Assembly (NCBI GenBank): GCA_031553395.1 | Contig: JAVBLR010000001.1 | Span: forward strand, 124,001-188,000 | Direction: 5' to 3' | Length of the DNA: 64,000 nt | Origin: WRGA01 sp031553395 | GTDB lineage: Bacteria > Bacteroidota > Bacteroidia > Bacteroidales > WRGA01 | In this document: positions 1 to 8,530 of the stretch, piece after piece | Position numbering within the stretch: position 1 is the first letter of the stretch | Layout: the number at the start of each line of letters is the position of its first letter | The notes under the pieces: generated by a model | Told to the model about the DNA's origin: nothing | The model's database searches: none | Seen by the model: only the letters and a program-made list of their open reading frames with translations | Made by a program: the position numbers and the translations under genes

Positions 1-1382
1 AACTTACTAAAAATATTCCCCAACACTTCATCCGTACTAATCTGTCCGGTAATTTCACCCAAATAGTGCATGCATTCGCGTATATCTTGACTTAGAAAAT
101 CTCCGGAAACATTTTTATTTAAGCCGTCCTCAACGCGCTCTATTGATGCTAAAGCATGTGTCAATGCTTCGTAATGACGCATATTGGTTACAATTACGTC
201 GCTTTCATTGAATTGTGGAATATGAGCTGCTTTCAGTAGTGCTTTCTCTAATTTTTCGGTATTCTTTTTATATTTTGCTGATAAGTAAATTCTTGAGGCT
301 TTTGTATCTGTAAAAAATTCTTTTTCCAATAAGCTTAATTCTTCCGAATTGATTTTATCTATTTTATTGAAAACTATAATCAATTCCTTATCAGTAGTCC
401 TTGGAATAATCTTATTTGCAATTTCTTCGATTTTATCGCTGAACTGTGTGGCGTCAATCATCCAAACAACAATTGTAGCCTGTTCTATTTTTTTAAAAGT
501 GCGTTCAATTCCTAATGTTTCGATTTTATCACCTGTTTCCCGAATTCCGGCAGTATCAATAAACCGGAAATCAATGCCATTGATATTTACCACATCTTCA
601 ATTGCATCGCGGGTTGTTCCATGAATATCCGAAACAATTGCTTTTTCTTCATTTAATAAATGATTGAGTAATGTCGATTTTCCGGCATTTGTTTCTCCTA
701 CAATTGCAACCGGAATTCCCGATTTAATCGCATTTCCAAGACTAAATGAATCAACTAATTTTTTAATAACCATTTTGATATTTTCGACCAAACTTGTTAA
801 TTGATTACGATTGGCAAATTCTACATCTTCTTCGCTGAAATCTAGTTCGAGTTCAATCAATGAGACAAAATCCAACAATTGAGCTCGTAATTTTATCAAT
901 TCGTTACTGAATCCTCCACGCATTTGATTCATAGCCAACCGATGTGCTGCGGCAGACGATGAGGCAATTACATCAGCAACGGCTTCAGCTTGCGATAAGT
1001 CCATTTTTCCATTCAAAAAGGCCCGTTGTGTAAATTCTCCTGCGGTAGCCAAACGGCATCCCGATTGCAACAATAATTTAAGAATTGTTTGTTGGATATA
1101 TGTTGAGCCGTGGCAGGTTATTTCAACCGTATCTTCTCCCGTAAATGAATGTGGCGCACGGAAAACACTGACTAATACTTCATCTACAATTTCATTTTTA
1201 TCTTTTATATGACCAAAATTTAACGTGTAAGCTTTTTGTTTGATAATTGGTTTATTCGAATTGGCAGATGTAAATATCCGGCTGCAATATTCGATTGCAT
1301 CTTTTCCTGATATGCGGATAACAGCGATTCCACCTTGGCCTGATGGAGTCGAAATGGCACAAATGGTATCTTGATTTGTCAT
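1..1382 (-). CDS. mnmE: tRNA modification GTPase MnmE (3' end cut by window)
   Basis: I translated this by hand because it runs off the left edge. The product starts MTNQDTICAISTPSGQGG and has the N-terminal tetrahydrofolate-binding domain, a helical domain and an inserted G domain. The G domain shows GETNAGKST (P loop, about residue 226), DTAG (about 275) and NKID. The last visible residues, DEVLGNIFSKF, are the usual start of the MnmE C-terminus; the terminal C-(I/L)-G-K lies outside the window. By family, MnmE works with MnmG to put the (carboxymethyl)aminomethyl group on U34 of certain tRNAs. It is transcribed leftwards, with the lipid kinase gene upstream on the same strand. Confidence 0.96.
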   Translation of the reverse strand, partial: MTNQDTICAISTPSGQGGIAVIRISGKDAIEYCSRIFTSANSNKPIIKQKAYTLNFGHIKDKNEIVDEVLVSVFRAPHSFTGEDTVEITCHGSTYIQQTILKLLLQSGCRLATAGEFTQRAFLNGKMDLSQAEAVADVIASSSAAAHRLAMNQMRGGFSNELIKLRAQLLDFVSLIELELDFSEEDVEFANRNQLTSLVENIKMVIKKLVDSFSLGNAIKSGIPVAIVGETNAGKSTLLNHLLNEEKAIVSDIHGTTRDAIEDVVNINGIDFRFIDTAGIRETGDKIETLGIERTFKKIEQATIVVWMIDATQFSDKIEEIANKIIPRTTDKELIIVFNKIDKINSEELSLLEKEFFTDTKASRIYLSAKYKKNTEKLEKALLKAAHIPQFNESDVIVTNMRHYEALTHALASIERVEDGLNKNVSGDFLSQDIRECMHYLGEITGQISTDEVLGNIFSK

Positions 1383-1520
1383 AAATTTATTATTTGCATA
1401 GATATAATTAGCCTCAGCGAAAGGTAGTTTTTAACTGAAATAGAAAACTATTGGCAAGATAGTATAATAAAAATTATGGAGCAAACTCAATTATTATAAG
1501 TTATGCAAATAATACCAAAA

Positions 1521-2414
1521 TTATATTATTCGGGGAACCAATGCTTTTAACCCTCCTTTAATAGACGAGATTTCAATTCTTTTACCCAATAAGATAGGAT
1601 CTCCGTCGATATGCGCGATACCTTCATTTTCCCGTTCAATAATTACATGTTTTGTTTTTATCATTTTCACATAATTACTTTTTTCTATATTTTTTGTCAA
1701 AAATTGAATGCCTAAAGGTGCTGCATCATAAATCGGAAAAGGAAATAGCACTACAATATCCAAAAGCCCGTCCTGTACACTTGCCGATGGCGCCACGTAT
1801 GCATTATATCCCCATTGGGAAGCATTGGCACAAGTAACTAACAACGCTTTTTGTGTAAATGTTTTCCCTTCGTCGGGAGTAATTGCATATGTTTCAGGCT
1901 TTAATTTGGCTAATTCGGTTATTGAGTTGGCTACATAAACCGGTAATCCCCGGATTTTACTTCCTGCAAAAGCTTGACTAACCTTCGCATCAAGGCCTAC
2001 ACCGAATGTACAAAAGAAAAAAGTGTCATTGGCTCGACAATAATCAACATCCGTAACATTTTCTTCAAGGAAAATCTTGATCGCTTTGGTTACATGCAAA
2101 GAAATACCCAAATGCCTTGCCAATCCATTTCCAGAACCTAACGGAATAATACCCAAGGCAGTATTGGTATGTACCAACTGACTGGCTATTTCATTCACAG
2201 TTCCATCTCCTCCCACAGCCAATACATATTCGTATTGATTTTCGGCAGCCTTTTTAGCTAAAACACTTGCATGCCCCTTATATTCTGTAAATTGTATTTC
2301 AATATTAAACTTTGAAGGAAGTAAATGTTTAGTTAAAATGGAAGGTATTTGTTTTTTCTGAGCTGTTCCCGAAACCGGATTGATAATAACAAGTACATTC
2401 TTTTTACTCTGCAT
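1521..2414 (-). CDS. Diacylglycerol/sphingosine kinase-family lipid kinase (YegS-like)
   Basis: A 297-residue member of the DAGK catalytic-domain family (COG1597, which also holds sphingoid-base kinases). Visible motifs are the nucleotide-binding VGGDGTVNEIA (about residues 65-75) and PLGSGNGLARHLG (about 92-104), with a C-terminal beta-rich domain ending in IDGDP...GLKALVPRII. I chose the ATG at 2414; a TTG two codons upstream is also open. The family phosphorylates a lipid hydroxyl with ATP at the membrane. The divergent neighbour is serine palmitoyltransferase, so a sphingoid base or ceramide is a reasonable substrate guess, but nothing in the sequence separates it from a diacylglycerol kinase. 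Confidence 0.88.
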   Translation of the reverse strand: MQSKKNVLVIINPVSGTAQKKQIPSILTKHLLPSKFNIEIQFTEYKGHASVLAKKAAENQYEYVLAVGGDGTVNEIASQLVHTNTALGIIPLGSGNGLARHLGISLHVTKAIKIFLEENVTDVDYCRANDTFFFCTFGVGLDAKVSQAFAGSKIRGLPVYVANSITELAKLKPETYAITPDEGKTFTQKALLVTCANASQWGYNAYVAPSASVQDGLLDIVVLFPFPIYDAAPLGIQFLTKNIEKSNYVKMIKTKHVIIERENEGIAHIDGDPILLGKRIEISSIKGGLKALVPRII

Positions 2415-2720
2415 AATCAACTTTATAATTGATAGTAGATATTGATACGAATATTTAATTCCGACAAAGGTAAAAGAGTAATTGATATAAAAAATGGTTT
2501 TGAGAATAAAAAATTTTAGAATCGAACACTTTGTTTGTATATTCTGAAAATGATAATATTTTTTTTAGAATTTTAACATGATGAATTAAATACAGGAATT
2601 CTTTTTGGAAGATTTGTTTTTTTGCTACCTTTGCAGCTTGTTTTGCATAAACTTTATTATAAAATCCAATTTAATTAACTTTATCTTAATGATATAACAT
2701 CATTACCACTTATTTAGAGT
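2415..2720. promoter_or_regulatory. Divergent promoter region between lipid kinase and serine palmitoyltransferase
   Basis: This gap holds Bacteroidetes-type promoter boxes facing both ways. For the rightward gene there is TTTG at 2604-2607, an 18-base spacer and TACCTTTG at 2626-2633, followed by a leader of about 80 bases. For the leftward gene a TACCTTTG -7 box lies on the minus strand at 2472-2465, without an obvious -33 box. I see nothing else in it. Confidence 0.6.
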
Positions 2721-3938
2721 ATGAATCTATTACAACAAAAACTGGCTAAATACGACGAATCCCGTCAAGTAAAAGAGATGGGAATTTACCCGTATTTTAG
2801 AAAAATTGAAAGTGAGCAAGACACCGAAGTTATTATAGGTGGTAAAAAAGTGCTGATGTTCGGTTCAAACAGTTATTTAGGATTAACAAACCATCCGAAG
2901 GTAAAGGAAGCAGCTATCGAAGCTACCAAGAAATATGGTACAGGTTGTGCCGGATCCCGTTTCTTGAATGGCACGTTGGATATTCATGTCGAACTTGAAC
3001 AAAGACTTGCCAAATTCGTAGGAAAAGAAGATGCTATTATTTATTCTACTGGATTTCAGGTGAATTTGGGTGTAGTTTCTTGTCTGACAGGACGTGGCGA
3101 TTACATTATTTTGGATGAATTCGATCATGCTTCAATTATAGAAGGACGCAGGCTTTCGTTTTCCAATGCATTGAAATATAAGCACAATGACATGGACTCA
3201 TTGGAAAAAACATTGAAATCGTGTGATCCGGATAAAGTAAAATTGATTGTTACAGACGGAGTTTTCAGCATGGAAGGTGATATTGCCAAATTACCTCAAA
3301 TTGTAGAACTTGCAAAAAAATACAATGCATCCATTATGGTGGATGAAGCTCATGGAATTGGAATCTTAGGTAAGAATGGACGTGGAAGTTGCGACCATTT
3401 TGGAGTTACCAAAGATGTAGATTTAATTATGGGAACTTTTAGTAAATCTTTTGCTTCTTTAGGTGGATTTATTGCTACTGATAAAATTATTACCGAATAT
3501 TTGCGTCATCATTCTCGCTCTTATATTTTCAGTGCAAGTTGTACTCCGGCTGCAATTGGTGCTGCTTCTGCTGCATTGGATATTATGCTGCAAGAACCCG
3601 AACGCATGGAACATCTTTGGTTTTTAACCAATTATGCATTGAAAGGATTCCGCGAAATAGGTTGTGAAATAGGACATACAGCAACTCCGATTATTCCTCT
3701 ATATATCCGGGATAATGAAAAAACATTTCGTATTACACGGGATTTATTGGATGAAGGCGTTTTTGTTAATCCGGTTGTATCTCCGGCTGTTTCTACCGAA
3801 GATACATTAATCCGTTTTTCTTTGATGGCTACTCATACCAAAGAACAATTGGATTTTGCCATCGGAAAAGTTCAAAAATGTTTTGCTAAATATGGTGTTA
3901 TAAAACAACAACAAGTTGCAGCAAATATAAATGTATAG
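2721..3938 (+). CDS. spt: Serine palmitoyltransferase-type PLP enzyme
   Basis: A 405-residue alpha-oxoamine synthase (fold type I, PLP). Seen: the substrate-site segment GSNSYLGLTNHP, DEFDHASIIEGRRLS, VDEAHGIGILGKNGRG, and the PLP lysine in TFSKSFASLGGF (about K242). AONS, KBL and SPT share this fold. The long form with an N-terminal MGIYPYFRKIES segment and the overall wording match the Bacteroides/Porphyromonas SPTs that condense L-serine with acyl-CoA to 3-ketosphinganine, the first step of sphingolipid synthesis in Bacteroidetes. BioF or glycine C-acetyltransferase is less likely but not excluded by motif alone. It is monocistronic, with its own promoter and a terminator downstream. Confidence 0.88.
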   Translation: MNLLQQKLAKYDESRQVKEMGIYPYFRKIESEQDTEVIIGGKKVLMFGSNSYLGLTNHPKVKEAAIEATKKYGTGCAGSRFLNGTLDIHVELEQRLAKFVGKEDAIIYSTGFQVNLGVVSCLTGRGDYIILDEFDHASIIEGRRLSFSNALKYKHNDMDSLEKTLKSCDPDKVKLIVTDGVFSMEGDIAKLPQIVELAKKYNASIMVDEAHGIGILGKNGRGSCDHFGVTKDVDLIMGTFSKSFASLGGFIATDKIITEYLRHHSRSYIFSASCTPAAIGAASAALDIMLQEPERMEHLWFLTNYALKGFREIGCEIGHTATPIIPLYIRDNEKTFRITRDLLDEGVFVNPVVSPAVSTEDTLIRFSLMATHTKEQLDFAIGKVQKCFAKYGVIKQQQVAANINV

Positions 3939-3958
3939 GATCAACAAAATAAAATAAT

Positions 3959-3988
3959 GGGAAGGCTTGCAGTGATGTGAGCCTTTTT
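3959..3988 (+). terminator. Intrinsic terminator after serine palmitoyltransferase
   Basis: An AAGGCT...AGCCTT stem followed by seven T residues, starting about 20 bases after the stop codon. Confidence 0.75.
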
Positions 3989-4074
3989 TTATTAGGAATT
4001 ATTTAATCATCAACATCATACATAACATTAAGTGGTTAGCTATAAAAAAGATTTCTACTCATACAATAAAAATA

Positions 4075-4110
4075 TTTGAAGTGATTACCAAAAAAAAAAG
4101 TATAAATTTG
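4075..4110 (+). promoter_or_regulatory. Bacteroidetes-type promoter for the 4127 operon
   Basis: TTTG at 4075-4078 and TAAATTTG at 4103-4110 with a 24-base spacer. This fits the -33/-7 pattern, slightly long. Transcription would start only about 10 bases before the ATG at 4127. Confidence 0.55.
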
Positions 4111-4126
4111 GGAAAAGTATTAGCGT

Positions 4127-4816
4127 ATGAGAAATAGAACATTTATAATCTTAGTTTTATGCATAATTTCAATCAAATCAAATGCACAAACAGAATATCT
4201 TACAGAAAGTGATAATGATATTTATTGGCAGCCTCTTGTAAAAATCAACTTTTTTGATTATCAATCATTATCTGATACAAATTGTATAAAATATAATGAA
4301 AAATACGGATTACAAATGTCTTCAAGTATAGGATTCAAGGGCATTGTTGATATACCCAAAAAGAGGAATAAAAGTTTTGATAAATTTTATATGGCTCCGG
4401 TTTTTTGTAAAAAATGTTCTTGTATTCTCTCGGAAGATTCTTTAAGTTTAAAAGTTGACCAATTATTATTCGATGTTGCTGAAGGTTGTGTAAGAAGTGC
4501 ACGAAGAGAACTATTGGAATTACAAGATAAAATGAAAGCAGATAATACATATACGATGTATTTTACTACTGTTAAAAATAAATGGGATGATGAAATGCGA
4601 TCATTTTTTGGAATACTTCTGAGAGAAATATTAATTGAAAAAAAAGACAGTGCATACATAAAATGGAGACAAACAGTGGATGAAGTTTTAGAACAAACCG
4701 AATTTTATGCTACACAACCCGAAGATTGTTATAGATTTGTATCGAATAAACCGATTGAAAAGGGTTATAAAATGGCTGAAACTCTTGTTGGCGATATGAG
4801 AAAAAAAGAGGAATAA
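4127..4816 (+). CDS. Secreted protein of unknown function
   Basis: 229 residues. Residues 1-20 (MRNRTFIILVLCIISIKSNA, cut before Q) form a clear signal peptide. The rest is soluble and mixed alpha/beta, with a small cysteine cluster FCKKCSC near residue 90 and a helical, lysine- and glutamate-rich C-terminal half. I do not recognise the family. It heads a tight rightward unit, since the Nif3-like gene begins 25 bases after its stop. The two conserved genes downstream have no obvious link to secretion, so co-transcription may be incidental. Confidence 0.75.
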   Translation: MRNRTFIILVLCIISIKSNAQTEYLTESDNDIYWQPLVKINFFDYQSLSDTNCIKYNEKYGLQMSSSIGFKGIVDIPKKRNKSFDKFYMAPVFCKKCSCILSEDSLSLKVDQLLFDVAEGCVRSARRELLELQDKMKADNTYTMYFTTVKNKWDDEMRSFFGILLREILIEKKDSAYIKWRQTVDEVLEQTEFYATQPEDCYRFVSNKPIEKGYKMAETLVGDMRKKEE

Positions 4817-4841
4817 TAATAGATTGATATTTAAAGTACAC

Positions 4842-5936
4842 ATGAAAATCCAAGACATCACACAATGTATCGAGGACATGGCTCCTCTAACTCTGCAGGA
4901 AAGCTACGACAATGCCGGATTGCAAATTGGTAATCGAATGAATGAAGCTTCAGCCGCATTGCTTTGTTTAGATATTACCGAAGATATTATTGATGAAGCA
5001 ATTGCAAAAGGATGTAATTTAATTATTTCACATCATCCGCTTATTTTTAAAGGGTTAAAATCCATTACAGGAGCAAATTACATCGAACGATGCATTCTAA
5101 AAGCCTGTAAAGCTGATATTAGCATTTATTCGGCACATACCAATATTGATAATGCTTGGAATGGCGTAAATTTTAAAATTGCAGAAAAAATAGGGCTTAC
5201 AAATACGAAAATTCTGGTTGAGCAACAAAATATGCTTCTTAAACTGGTAACTTTTGTACCGATAGATCAAGCCGAAGCTGTACGAAATGCTATTTTTGAA
5301 TCCGGAGCTGGAAATATCGGAAATTATGATGCCTGTAGTTACAATTTATTGGGATATGGAACTTTTCGTGCTGGAAAAGGTGCAAATCCATTTTGTGGAG
5401 AAATAGACGAATTACATACAGAGCAAGAAACCAGAATAGAAGTAATTTTACCTGTTTTCAAAAAAAATGCTGTAATTAAAGCCTTATTATCGGCACATCC
5501 GTATGAAGAACCAGCCTATGACTTTTACTCGTTAAATAATGCTTATGCACGAGCAGGCTCCGGCATTATTGGAGAATTGGCTGTCCCCATTTCAGAAAGT
5601 GACTTTTTAAATCACATAAAGGAAATATTTTCAATTCCTTGCATTAAACATTCTTCGTTCATTGGAAAAAAAATTAAAAAAGTAGCATTATGCGGTGGTA
5701 GCGGCGCTTTCTTGTTACCCGAAGCGATAAAACAAAATGCTGATATTTTTCTGACCGGGGAAATAAAATATCATGACTTTTTCGGACTGGATAATCGGTT
5801 GCTAATTGCTGAAATCGGCCATTATGAATCTGAACAATATACAAAAGAGATTTTTTATGATGTTATTACGAAAAAATTCCCTAACTTTGCCATCCATTTT
5901 TCGGATACAAATACAAATCCCGTAAACTATTTCTAA
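4842..5936 (+). CDS. Nif3-like dinuclear metal-centre protein (GTP cyclohydrolase I type 2 family)
   Basis: 364 residues from the ATG at 4842 (a TTG at 4824 would add six residues). The N-terminal and C-terminal thirds are the NIF3 fold: SHHPLIFKGLK (about residues 62-72) and GHYESEQ near residue 326 supply the metal-binding histidines and acidic residues. The middle third (about 125-235, with PYEEPAYDFYSL) is the PII-like insertion found in the longer members. The family binds two metal ions as a hexamer, and its biochemical role is still debated despite the cyclohydrolase label. It sits 18 bases before the zinc-ribbon gene, a pairing seen widely in Bacteroidetes. Confidence 0.92.
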   Translation: MKIQDITQCIEDMAPLTLQESYDNAGLQIGNRMNEASAALLCLDITEDIIDEAIAKGCNLIISHHPLIFKGLKSITGANYIERCILKACKADISIYSAHTNIDNAWNGVNFKIAEKIGLTNTKILVEQQNMLLKLVTFVPIDQAEAVRNAIFESGAGNIGNYDACSYNLLGYGTFRAGKGANPFCGEIDELHTEQETRIEVILPVFKKNAVIKALLSAHPYEEPAYDFYSLNNAYARAGSGIIGELAVPISESDFLNHIKEIFSIPCIKHSSFIGKKIKKVALCGGSGAFLLPEAIKQNADIFLTGEIKYHDFFGLDNRLLIAEIGHYESEQYTKEIFYDVITKKFPNFAIHFSDTNTNPVNYF

Positions 5937-5954
5937 AATCTACATAAATTAAAT

Positions 5955-6710
5955 ATGGCTGCTAAAACGGTTGAAAAAGAAATAACAGTAGAAGACAAAT
6001 TGAAGGCATTATACCAATTGCAAACAATGCTTTCTGATATTGATAAAATTAAAACCCAACGAGGTGAATTACCATTGGAAGTGCAAGACTTGGAAGATGA
6101 AATCGTTGGATTGGAAACGCGCATTGATAAATTCAACGAAGAAATTAATGAGTTGAAATCATCTATTTCTGGTAGGAAGATTGAAATTGAAGCTGCCGGT
6201 GCTGCCATTGAAAAATATAAAGCTCAACAGGAAAACGTAAAAAATAACCGGGAGTATGATTTTCTTTCCAAAGAAATCGAATTCCAAACATTGGAAATCG
6301 AACTTTGCGAAAAACGTATCCGGGAAGCTACTGTTGCATTGAAAAGCAAATCCGAAGAAGTAGAAGCTTGTATCAATCAATTGAATGAGCGTAAAGAGGA
6401 CTTAAATCAAAAGAAATCGGAATTAGAAGAAATAGTTGCTGAAACTAAACAAGAAGAAGAAAAACTAAGGGAAGAGGCAAAGAAGCTTGAGCCCAGCATT
6501 GATCCCCGTTTATTAACTGCATTTAAACGAATCCGTAAAAATGCCCGCAATGGTTTAGGTGTTGTTTACATTCAACGGGATGCATGTGGAGGTTGCTTTA
6601 ACAAAATTCCACCACAACGTCAATTAGATATTAAGCAACGTAAAAAAGTAATCGTTTGCGAATATTGTGGACGCATCATTATTGACCCGGAACTTGCCGG
6701 AATAGAATAA
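5955..6710 (+). CDS. C4-type zinc-ribbon coiled-coil protein (COG1579)
   Basis: 251 residues. Residues about 10-185 are a long charged coiled coil rich in E and K heptads. The C-terminus holds a four-cysteine zinc ribbon, CGGC (about 211-214) and CEYC (about 235-238), with the family phrase FNKIPPQRQ between them. The family is thought to bind nucleic acid or act as an assembly factor; its exact role is unknown. It follows the Nif3-like gene by 18 bases and is closed by a terminator, so the two very likely share a transcript. Confidence 0.9.
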   Translation: MAAKTVEKEITVEDKLKALYQLQTMLSDIDKIKTQRGELPLEVQDLEDEIVGLETRIDKFNEEINELKSSISGRKIEIEAAGAAIEKYKAQQENVKNNREYDFLSKEIEFQTLEIELCEKRIREATVALKSKSEEVEACINQLNERKEDLNQKKSELEEIVAETKQEEEKLREEAKKLEPSIDPRLLTAFKRIRKNARNGLGVVYIQRDACGGCFNKIPPQRQLDIKQRKKVIVCEYCGRIIIDPELAGIE

Positions 6711-6721
6711 AAAAGAAATTT

Positions 6722-6754
6722 AAAAAGAGTTAAGCAAATGCTTAGCTCTTTTTT
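6722..6754 (+). terminator. Intrinsic terminator after the zinc-ribbon gene
   Basis: A 12-base stem AAGAGTTAAGCA / TGCTTAGCTCTT (one mismatch) with a two-base loop and a T run. Confidence 0.8.
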
Positions 6755-6797
6755 GTATCCCTTCTAATCCTACTTTATTTATCAGATAAAAATGATT

Positions 6798-6906
6798 CAA
6801 AACGAGCCCATTTTGAATATTTCGGCGAAAGGCGAACGAAAGTTTAGGCACGCTTCCCTTTGCCATTAGCCTTTTGCCTTTTGCCAGAAAACACTCATAT
6901 CGGTGT
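6798..6906. repeat. Constant-end palindromic element, copy A (GGCGAA core)
   Basis: The left end CAAAACGAGCCC and right end ACACTCATATCGGTGT match, in reverse orientation, the ends of the repeat at 10876-10979. The core is different: arms of the word GGCGAAAGGCGAA (6824 onward) face TTGCCATTAGCCTTTTGCC (about 6860-6885). It lies between two convergent genes, just beyond the 6722 terminator. Confidence 0.7.
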
Positions 6907-6932
6907 CAACTTGAATCACTTCTTCGATTTCC

Positions 6933-8405
6933 CTAATTACTTACTGTAAATACAAGCTTTTTATTTTTAACACTTCCATTCAAATCAACATATTCAATGT
7001 AAGCAATATAAATACCTGAATGACAAATATTGCCTGAATTATCATCTCCTGTCCACTCAAAAGAACCGGAAGTCCCCAATAATACATTTTTCCCCAATTG
7101 CTTTACTAATTTTCCTTGTGAATTGTAAATCGATACACTTGCTGTTTGTCCGGATTCTTTTAATTGATAACTTATTATCAGTTTGTTATTTGTAAAGGAA
7201 TTCGGAGTAATAACTTCATTTTCGAGCCAAATATTGTCACTAGTTTCCATTGCATACTGAGAATTTTGCTTTCCGGGAGTCCCATATCCGCTATCAAATG
7301 ATGCCGATTGCCAATTATCAGTATCTTGTGTTGGTTTCTCCGGATTGATGCGTTCTAACGCAATTCCTTTTTTATTGTATACTAATTGCTGATGCATCTT
7401 TTCAGAATAAATAAACTCATCAACAATCTCATTCTTTTCATTTATCAATACCAAATCCGCATTACTATTATTCAAGGCAGGCAAAGATGTTTCAATAAAA
7501 ATCCCATTGTTATTGCAATCAAAAGAACGGCAAACATTATCGATACTTTTTGTTATCACAACAAATTCTTGCGGATAAATTGCCTGTGGATATTTGGCAA
7601 AACTGCATTTTCCCGATAATGAACCATCTTGTTTGCGAAGGGCAAAAGTTAACCGAGATAAATCAATAACCTTTTCCGACCGATTAAAGAATTCTACATA
7701 TTCACTGCTCTCGGAATCTGCATTAAACAATACTTCGTTGATAATAATGTCATTATATTCAGGAGATGATAAGTTATTCAATTCATTATCTGCATTCTCA
7801 TCAAAAATAGAAATATGAATATTATCAAAGTAAAATCCTTTGTTCCGAGTTACTGTATATACACACATTAATCCGAAATGGTTGGCTTCAAAGTAATTAT
7901 AATCAACTATTTGACCTTCATTGTAAAAATCGATTTCCGTATTCAAACAAGAAAACAAATTCCATTCTCCCGAAGCGGTAGAGGTAACTTTTATTCTAAT
8001 ATCAACCGAGCTTAAATCCAAGCGTTTAACTTTTCCTTCTATTATTTTGGTCGAACGTCCATCTTTTTTTTGATACAAACAAACATTATCATCCGTATAA
8101 CCAATTCTGACAAAATAAGCATTAGACGATGCTGTTAAATCATCGTTATCTGTACATAAATAAACATCAACATAATTACTTGATGACGGATTAAATGCCA
8201 ATTTCGCATGAAATTCCCAAACAGTATTCAGATACCGGCTGCTTGCAGTGGTTATATAAGATTTGCCAGCATTTGAAGCAGACAATTGAATTTGGCTATC
8301 CGGATAAATAATAAAATCACTTGTGTTTCCGTTCCAATCAAATGTTTGAGAAAAACATCCAAGAATATTCAGCGTTCCGATAATAATAAATACAAATTTT
8401 CTCAT
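6933..8405 (-). CDS. Secreted lamin-tail-type protein with T9SS-like C-terminal tail
   Basis: 490 residues. Signal peptide MRKFVFIIIGTLNILGCFS. Residues about 20-200 look like a concanavalin-like jelly roll. Residues about 218-340 (IIINEVLFNADSESSEYVEFFNRSE) have the wording of a lamin-tail domain (LTD, beta sandwich). The last ~90 residues (PNSFTNNKLIISYQLKES...GIYIAYIEYVD...KKLVFTVSN) resemble the FlgD/CHU_C-like or type B sorting tail that directs proteins through the type IX secretion system. Function beyond surface or extracellular binding cannot be read. It is a single gene, convergent with the zinc-ribbon gene. Confidence 0.85.
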   Translation of the reverse strand: MRKFVFIIIGTLNILGCFSQTFDWNGNTSDFIIYPDSQIQLSASNAGKSYITTASSRYLNTVWEFHAKLAFNPSSSNYVDVYLCTDNDDLTASSNAYFVRIGYTDDNVCLYQKKDGRSTKIIEGKVKRLDLSSVDIRIKVTSTASGEWNLFSCLNTEIDFYNEGQIVDYNYFEANHFGLMCVYTVTRNKGFYFDNIHISIFDENADNELNNLSSPEYNDIIINEVLFNADSESSEYVEFFNRSEKVIDLSRLTFALRKQDGSLSGKCSFAKYPQAIYPQEFVVITKSIDNVCRSFDCNNNGIFIETSLPALNNSNADLVLINEKNEIVDEFIYSEKMHQQLVYNKKGIALERINPEKPTQDTDNWQSASFDSGYGTPGKQNSQYAMETSDNIWLENEVITPNSFTNNKLIISYQLKESGQTASVSIYNSQGKLVKQLGKNVLLGTSGSFEWTGDDNSGNICHSGIYIAYIEYVDLNGSVKNKKLVFTVSN

Positions 8406-8413
8406 TATTAAGG

Positions 8414-8440
8414 TTGGTATTTTAAAAAGTTGTAAATTTG
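8414..8440 (+). promoter_or_regulatory. Probable promoter for asd
   Basis: TTG at 8414-8416 and TAAATTTG at 8433-8440 with a 16-base spacer. Just downstream, 8447-8460 repeats the 14 bases found at 6819-6832 (ATTTCGGCGAAAGG), a fragment of the copy A core. Confidence 0.5.
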
Positions 8441-8530
8441 CAACTTATTTCGGCGAAAGGAAAGTCGGATAAACTCAGAAGAAATATTTTATTAATCTTT
8501 ATTTAAATAATAAATTTACAGTTTGTAAAA

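Noticed and set aside
349..624. 91-codon ORF on the plus strand at the window start
   Set aside because: It lies antisense within the G domain of mnmE, which is fully supported by motifs.
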